Part shown: positions 57,736 through 64,000 of the stretch, piece after piece
Layout of the letters: every line of letters begins with the position of its first letter
How positions within the stretch are numbered: position 1 is the first letter of the stretch
The notes under the pieces: generated by a model
Databases searched by the model: none
Told to the model about the DNA's origin: nothing
Seen by the model: the letters and a program-made list of their open reading frames with translations, nothing else
Translations under genes and position numbers: made by a program
Assembly: GCF_003265705.1 (NCBI RefSeq)
Contig: NW_020312827.1
Coordinates: forward strand, 15,344,154-15,408,153
Source: Callorhinus ursinus
Lineage: Eukaryota; Chordata; Mammalia; Carnivora; Otariidae
Direction of reading: 5' to 3'
Length of the DNA: 64,000 nt

Positions 57736-59189
57736 GTCATTATTATTGCTATTTATATTGCAGGTCCTCAAAACAGGTGTTGACTGACTACATTAATAGA
57801 AGAATAATGAATGAACTAATTAGTGAATGAATGAATTCAAACTTTAACATTCCCCAGTTCTGTGATGTTCAGGCAAGTGAGGGTAATAGTACCTAATGAT
57901 CCATTTGTGTGGAAGACTGTATGAGATCAGAATGAAGGCATGTGGTACCTCAGTTAATATGTAATAGGGCTTGTAAGGACAAGAACAAACTAGCCAGCTC
58001 ATCACATCAGCTTCAGGTAGCTGAGACACTGTATTTCTTTATCTCTGTGATTTAATCCATCAGCTTTTAAAGCATATATTTGGAAGGGCTAGGAAAGGAA
58101 ACTGTAAGGAGCATTCCAATTTCAGAATTATTAAAACATGAAAAAACCATGCTGGTTCAACACAAACAAGTATGGCATTTTTATTTATGAATTATTAAGT
58201 TGAAATTTTAAGCCTTATATAAGCTTAGATGCTACAAAGCAATTTTCTCAGGGACAAATCATCCTTGAACAAACAGACCTTGAGGTAAAACCAGAGGTTT
58301 TATCTCTGAGGTAAAAAACTTAATTTCTGCTCTCCAGAGAAGTAGCAGTGCCCTTAAGACCTTGCACAGTCGTCAGCCCATCCCTGCCTACAGCATTCAG
58401 CACAAGAGGCACAGACATGGAGAGCCTCTGAAGCTTCTTATGACAATCGCTCCCAAGGGCATATATGTACAACGTGGTCTATTTGTGCTAAGTGTATGCA
58501 AAAGTCAGTGCTAAATCTGTAGTTTGCTTAATGATGGAATAAAGACCACTTAAATTAATGGATATTTGAAATCCACCCTTCCAATACAATTATTGGAGCA
58601 AGAGATATTAATTATTCCCATTACTTTGCTCCAAACCTCCCAACAGGCTGCTCCTTTGACTCCTAATACAACTATCTGCTTTGTTCCTAAGTGAACTTAA
58701 CTCATCAGGTGGGTCTGTTTCCAAGCTCTTAGCGCCTCACATATAACACTTGAGTTAAATTGAGAAGAGTAATTACTTAAAGTGACAAACAGAAGAATGC
58801 TAATTAACTAAAAAGTTCATTTCAGGGCACTTAAACTAGAGTAGTGCAAAGTAAAGAGGTCATGATTTAATGTATTTGCTTGACTTGCTTTTGTAAAATA
58901 CAGTTCTTCATTATAATAATGCCAAAGAGCAAAAGTGTGTTGCATTAACCAAGAATTAATGACTCTTGGTTAGTGAGGAGATCTGATTCCTGTGTTTTTT
59001 TATTCACAAAATATATAAGATTCATGATAGAGAATAAAGTTAATAATCTCAGATTTTCATCTTGTTATAAATATTTCAGGTATATCTTAATGTTACTAAT
59101 GTTCAGGCTTAAAAATCAAGCTGACTGTATTGAAAAATTCCCTAAAATCTACATGATTAAAACTCAATTACAGAAATATTTAGAAAATT
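57736..59189. other. Repeat-poor unique DNA
   Basis: No named repeat. 58240-58900 is evenly composed with several TAATTA/ATTAAT motifs and a short perfect inverted repeat TAACCAAGA (58946-58954) / TCTTGGTTA (58964-58972). A candidate for conserved non-coding sequence only. Confidence 0.35.
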
Positions 59190-59641
59190 TTCATTAAGGT
59201 TATATATTTGATATGAATGTACAACCTTATGAATAAAACTGTTATAAACAGTTGTATGCAGGTTTTTGTGTGGACATAAATTTTCAAATTCTTTGAATAA
59301 ATACTAAGGAGCATAATTGCAGGATAGTTTTTGGTAAGATTATATTTAGTTTTGTAAGAAACCAGCATGCTGACTTCCAAAGCGACTGTACCATTTTGCA
59401 TTTCCACCAGCAATGTATAATAGTTCCTGTTGCTCCATATACTTGCAGGCATTTGATGTTGTCTGCATTCTAGATTGGCCATTCTGATAGATGTGTCGTA
59501 GTATCTCATTGTTTTAATTTGCATTTCCCTGATGACACATGATGTGGAACATTTTCTCATATGTTTATTTGACATCTGTATATCTTCTTTGGTGAAGCGT
59601 CTGTTAAGGTCTTTGGTCCATTTTTAAATTGTGTTTGTTTT

Positions 59642-59870
59642 CTTATTCTTGAGGGTTTTTTTCAGATTTTATTTATTTATTTGACAGAGAGAGAGAGCTA
59701 GCAAGAGAGAGCACAAGCAGGGGAGTGGCAGGTAGAGGGAGAGGGAGAAGCAGGCTCCCTGCTGAGCAAGGAGCCCGATGTGGGGTTCAATCCCAGGATC
59801 CTGGGGCCATGACCTGAGATGAAGGCAGACGCTTAACTGACTGAGCCACCAGGCGCCCCTTATTCTTAAG
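59642..59870 (-). mobile_element. CAN-SINE inside ancient L1
   Basis: Target duplication CTTATTCTTGAG (59642-59653) / CTTATTCTTAAG (59859-59870), one mismatch. Antisense body near consensus: GATTTTATTTATTTATTTGACAG, CTCCCTGCTGAGCAAGGAGCC, and the head ACTGAGCCACCAGGCGCCCC (one C short). Confidence 0.95.
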
Positions 59871-61388
59871 TTTTAAGCAGTTCTTTTATATACTGTGTAA
59901 CAGTTTTTTTTTTATCAGATATGTCTTTTGCAAATATCTTCTCTCAGTCTATGATTTGTCGTCTCATTCTTTTGTCATTCTTTTTCACAGAATGATTTTC
60001 TTTTTTCAATTTGTATAACTTAGTAGCAATTTCTGTCATGGCTTATGCCTTTGGTATTGTATCTAAAAGTCATCACCAAAGCCAAGATCATTTAGGTTTT
60101 CTCCCATTTTATTTTCTAGGAGTTTTATAGTTTTGCATTTTACATTTAGGTCTATGATCTATTTTGAGTGAAATTTTGTGAAAAGTATAAGGTCTATGTC
60201 TAGATTATTATTATTACTATTATTTATTTTTGCATGCGGGTGTTCAGTTGTTCCAGCACCATCTGTGGAAAAGATTGCCATTGCTTGTTGTATTGCCTTT
60301 GCTCTTTTGTCAAAGATCAGTTGACTATATTTATGTGGATCTATTTCTGGGCTCTCCATTCTATTCCATTGATTTATTTGTCTATCTTTTTGCCTCTCTA
60401 TACCACACTGTCTTGATTACTGCAGCTCAGTGTAAGTCACGAAATCAAATAGTGCCAGTCCACCAACTTTGTCCTCCTTCAATATTATTTTGGTTAATCT
60501 GCTCTTTTGCCTCTTCATATACATTTTAGAATTATTTTATTGATATTCACAAAACAACTTTCTGGGATTTTGGTTGGGATTGCATTGAATCTATAGATCA
60601 AGTTTGGAAGAATTGTAATTTTGAAAATATTGAATCTTCTTATCCATTAACATGGAATATCTCTCCATTTATTTGGTTCTTTAATTTTGTTCATCAGAGT
60701 TCATTTTCTTCATATATTTTGTTGTATATATTTTGTTAGATTTATACCTAAGTATTTCATCTTTTTTCAGTACTAATGTAAGTGATATTGTGTTTTTAAT
60801 TTCAAATTCCACTGGTTCATTGCTGATATAATAAGAAAGTGATTGACTTTTGTATTTTAACCTTGTACCCTGCAACATTACTATAATTGCTTATTAGTTC
60901 TAGGAGTTTTTTGTTGTTGTTGTTGTTGATTCTTTTCGCTTTTCTATGTAGATAATCAGGTCATTTGTGAAGAAAGACAATTTTCTTTCTTCCTTTCTAA
61001 TCTGTATATCTTTTATTTCCTTTCCCTGTCTTATTTCATTAGCTAGAATTTCCAAGATGATGTTGAAAAGGAGAGGTGAGAGAGGACATCCTGGGCCATA
61101 CCTGATCTAAATGAGAAAGTTTCCAGTTTTTCTCCATTAAGTATGGGGCTAGCTGTAGGATTATTTGGTAGGTATTTGTTATCAGATTTAGGAAAGTCTT
61201 ATCCATTATTAGTTCACTGAGAGTTTTTATAACAAATGGGGGTCAAATCTTTTTTCTGCATCTATTGATAAGATCATGTGATTTTTCTTTTTTATCCTGC
61301 CGATGCAATGGATTATATTAATTGATTTTTTGATGTTGAACCAGCCTTACATACCTGATAAATCACATTTGGTCATAGTGTATAATTC

Positions 61389-61591
61389 TTTTTTTTTTTT
61401 AAGATTTTTTTATTTTTCTGTTTTGGGGGAGAGAAGAGAGAAAGAAAGTGAGCACGAGTGAGGGGAGGGGCAGAAGGAGAAGCAGACTCCCCACTGAGCA
61501 GGGAGCCAGATGCAGGGCTTAATCCTAGCACCCTGAGATCATGATCTGAGCCAAAGTCAGACGATCAACTGAATGAGTCACCCAGGCACCC
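61389..61591 (-). mobile_element. CAN-SINE adjoining an L1 tail
   Basis: T run, AAGATTTTTTTATTTTTCTG, GAGGGGAGGGGCAGAAGG, CCCCACTGAGCAGGGAGCC, GATCATGATCTGAGCC, and the head ATGAGTCACCCAGGCACCC. It runs straight into the T-rich start of an antisense L1 3' end. Confidence 0.9.
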
Positions 61592-61679
61592 ATTTTTTTT
61601 AAATTTAAATTCAATTAGCCAACATGTAGCCAACATCATTAGTTTCAGATGTAGAGTTCAGTAATTCATAATTCTTTTT
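61592..61679 (-). mobile_element. Micro-L1: 3' end, antisense
   Basis: TTTTTTTTAAATTTAAATTCAATTAGCCAACATG and ATCATTAGTTTCAGATGTAGAGTTCAGTAATTC are the reverse complement of a carnivoran L1 3' UTR end. ATAATTCTTTTT at 61668-61679 repeats the sequence at 61382-61393 on the other side of the SINE, so L1 tail plus SINE share one outer target duplication. Confidence 0.8.
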
Positions 61680-62648
61680 ATACATTGTTGGTGTCCATTT
61701 GCTAATGTTTTGATGAGGATTTTTGCATTTATATTCATGAGATGTATTGGTGTGTAGTTTTGTTTTCTTATAATGTCTTTATCTGGTTTTGTTGTTAAGG
61801 CAATGCTGATCTCATAGAATGAGTTATGACGCATTCTCCTTGCTTCTACCTCCTAAAACAGATTGAAGAAAATTGGTATAATTCCTTAAATGTTTGGTAT
61901 AATTCACTAGTGAATTTACCTTGGCCTGGTGCTTTTTGTTTGGGGAGATTATTCATTATTAATTCAATTTCTTAAATAGATATAGGCCTATTCATATCAT
62001 CTATTTCTTTTCATGTGAGTTTTAACAGCTTGTGTCTTTCAAAGAATTGGTCCATTTCATCTAGGTTTAAGTTCATGGGCATAGATTTATTTATAATATT
62101 TTTAAATGATCTCTTCAATGTAGAATATAGAATCTGTAGTGATGTTCCCTGTTTCATTTTGGATATTAGTTATATGCTTTCTCTCTCTTGTTTTCTAAGT
62201 TAGCTTGCCTAGTGGCTTATCAATTGTATTGACCTTTAAAAAAAAACACAGCTTCTGGTTTTGTTGTTTTTTTTTCTATTGATTTCCTGTGTTAAATTTC
62301 ATTGATTTCTGCACTAATTCTGTTATTTCCCTTCTTATTATTACTTTGGATTTAATTTACTATTCTTTTTCTAGTTTCCTAAGGTGAAAACTTAAGATTA
62401 TTGATTTTAGATCTTTCTTCTTTTCTAATATTTCAATGTTATAATTTTCCCTTGAAGTACTACTTTTGTTGTACCCCACAAATTTTGATGACTTTTGTTT
62501 TCATTTTCATTTACTTCCAACTATTTTTAAACTTTCCCTTGAGATCTTTTTTCTCATGTGTTATTTAGAAGTGTTATTTAATCTCCATGTATTTGGAGAT
62601 TTTTCCATTTTTCTTTCTGTTATTGATTTCTATATTCACTCTATTGTA

Positions 62649-62825
62649 ATAAATACTTTACTTTTAATTTATCTCAATCTTTTCACAATAATGTATAAGT
62701 ATTAAGATGATCAGAATAGAAAACAGAGCAAATTAGAGGTTGAATCAATTAAAGCCAACAAGTTTAGTTTAATGACATGCGTTTGATATCAAAAAATAAA
62801 TTGAGATTCTATTTTCACAAAAAGC
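62649..62825. other. Unrecognised DNA
   Basis: Nothing named. Confidence 0.35.
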
Positions 62826-62876
62826 ATGGTGCCTGGCACCAAGATAGGTACTCAACAAATATTTATTGACTGAAGT
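62826..62876 (+). mobile_element. LINE-2 3' tail
   Basis: GCATGGTGCCTGGCACCAAGATAGGTACTCAACAAATATTTATTGACTGAA matches the L2 terminus. Confidence 0.6.
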
Positions 62877-63129
62877 AGAGAATAGTCTCGATAGACTGGC
62901 ATGCGGTGATAAGGACTTTGGAATATGTTATAAAACGGGGGGAAAAGCCTGTAGATATGTATGTTTGCAGTATAAGATGGAGTATGTTCTATTGGAATGG
63001 CAGGAGGTCCAAATGATTGTTTCTATTGCCGTTGTTACCAGCCACCAACTACTGTGACAATTTAAGTAGCTAAACCTGAACAATGCCCCCCTTTCCCCAC
63101 AGGTCGACCCTAGCATTCTCTCCATGAGT
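62877..63129. other. Unrecognised DNA
   Basis: Nothing named. Confidence 0.35.
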
Positions 63130-63586
63130 ATTATAGGCTGATTTGTGTCCTCCCCCGCCAAAATTCATATGTTGAAACCTTAACTTCCAGTATCTCAAAA
63201 TGTGACAATATTTGGAGTTGGGTACTTTAAAGAAGTGATTAAATTAAAATGAAGTTTTTAGCCTGAGTGCTAATCTAATCTAAACTTATGTTCTCATAAA
63301 GAAGAGGAAATTTGGATACAGAAAGAGACACCAGGCATACATGTTTATGGGAAAACATGTTTATGGGAAAAAAAAACATACATGTATGAGGATTCAACAA
63401 GAGGGTAGGCATCTGCAAGCTAAGGGGAAAGGCTTCAGAAGAAATTGAACCTGCCAACACCTGGATCCTGGACTTCTAGCCTCTAGAACTGCGACAAAAT
63501 AAATCTCTGTTGTTTAAGACACTCCATCTGTGGGTCTTTTTTTTCTTTTTCTTTTTGTTATAGTAGCCTTAGCAAACTAATACAAT
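63130..63586 (+). mobile_element. MLT1C-like ERVL-MaLR LTR
   Basis: Sense layout: GGCTGATTTGTGTCC, CAAAATTCATATGTTGAAACC, TCTCAAAATGTGACAATATTTGGAG, CAACACCTGGATCCTGGACTTCTAGCC, AATAAATCTCTGTTGTTTAAG, AGCAAACTAATACAA. A 16-bp unit ACATGTTTATGGGAAA is tandemly doubled at about 63339-63370. Old relic; no coding capacity. Confidence 0.72.
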
Positions 63587-64000
63587 CAATTACCCTTCTT
63601 TCATTTCTGACTATTCTGTTTTCCTGTCCACTTACTGATTTTCTCCACTTTATACATTTGGATTTTTACTTTACCCTAATAATAAAACAATTGTGAACAA
63701 ACATGTACATATAAAACAAGACCCTCTCCTTAGCTTTGTACCCTTCCTTAGCTATCACACTATCTTTTTCTTTCCCTTCTTAATCAAATGTTTGTCTGAC
63801 AGATTACACTTGGTGTCTGCATTTACTCAATCCTGATCTGTCTACAATGTTTTGCAATCACGATTGTGTCTGTACCACCTCATTAAAACCTCACAAAGTC
63901 AAGTAGTGACTCTCTAAATGACAAATTCAATAAACGATTCTTAGTTTTCATCTTATATGGCTTTTACACAAACTTTGATTTTGTTTACTGTTCTTCAGAT
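63587..64000. other. Unrecognised DNA to window end
   Basis: No gene or named repeat. Confidence 0.35.

Larger units (their letters stand above)
59190..62648 (-). mobile_element. Ancient L1 ORF2 region, antisense, with later insertions
   Basis: About 3 kb of antisense ORF2: ATTGCATTTCCCTGATGACACATGATG, TTGTCAAAGATCAGTTGACTATA, GGTTGGGATTGCATTGAATCTATAG, GATGTTGAAAAGGAGAGGTGAGAGAGGACATCC, CTTGGCCTGGTGCTTTTTG. It lacks its 3' end at the left edge and its 5' half. Riddled with stops; broken by a SINE (59656-59858) and by an L1-tail/SINE pair (61382-61679). Confidence 0.88.

Overview
This window reads as intergenic (or deep intronic) nuclear DNA of a carnivoran mammal. I could support no intact protein-coding gene, exon series, tRNA, rRNA or CRISPR array. 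The open frames present are short and stop-limited. The only ones with recognisable protein content are fragments of dead LINE-1 ORF2.

The lineage call rests on about fifteen tRNA-Lys-derived CAN-SINEs, whose head reads GGGCGCCTGGGTGGCTCAG and whose tail is (AAATAA)n-A(n). They have the caniform, non-canid form: I see no dog-type SINEC_Cf heads and no cat-type bodies. The young L1 3' ends (ending near ACTAACATAACATAATAAAA) also fit. I infer an arctoid carnivore (bear/panda, seal or mustelid family), with moderate confidence.

Layout. 1-6.2 kb: unique DNA with a foldback hairpin, a poly(A)-only insertion, MER5A/MER20-like hAT relics, an L2, an MLT1-like LTR carrying a SINE, and a second SINE. 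6.2-14.3 kb: unique or unrecognised DNA, ancient L1 pieces, a micro-L1 in a GT tract, an MLT1-like LTR with possible internal sequence behind it, and a 135-bp dispersed repeat present twice. 14.7-18.3 kb: a twin-primed (5'-inverted) L1 into which a second twin-primed L1 has inserted. 18.3-35 kb: old L2, MIR and LTR relics, a few SINEs, and a retroposed stub of U6 snRNA at 26.56 kb. 35-45.5 kb: L1 3' ends (one a third twin-primed event), microsatellites, an MLT1-like LTR, and an inverted SINE-in-SINE nest. 45.5-59 kb: mostly unique DNA with MIR/L2 and five SINEs, one of which looks like a 3'-transducing copy. 59.2-62.6 kb: an ancient antisense L1 hit by two SINEs and a short L1 tail. 62.6-64 kb: an L2 tail and an MLT1C-like LTR.

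The interest is in retrotransposition by-products rather than in a gene system: three twin-primed L1s, two or three micro-L1 tails, a U6 stub, a tail-only insertion and a SINE with a second A-tail, several with target-site duplications readable base by base. I found nothing I would honestly call a new biological system. Family names are from memory of consensus sequences; subfamily names are tentative.
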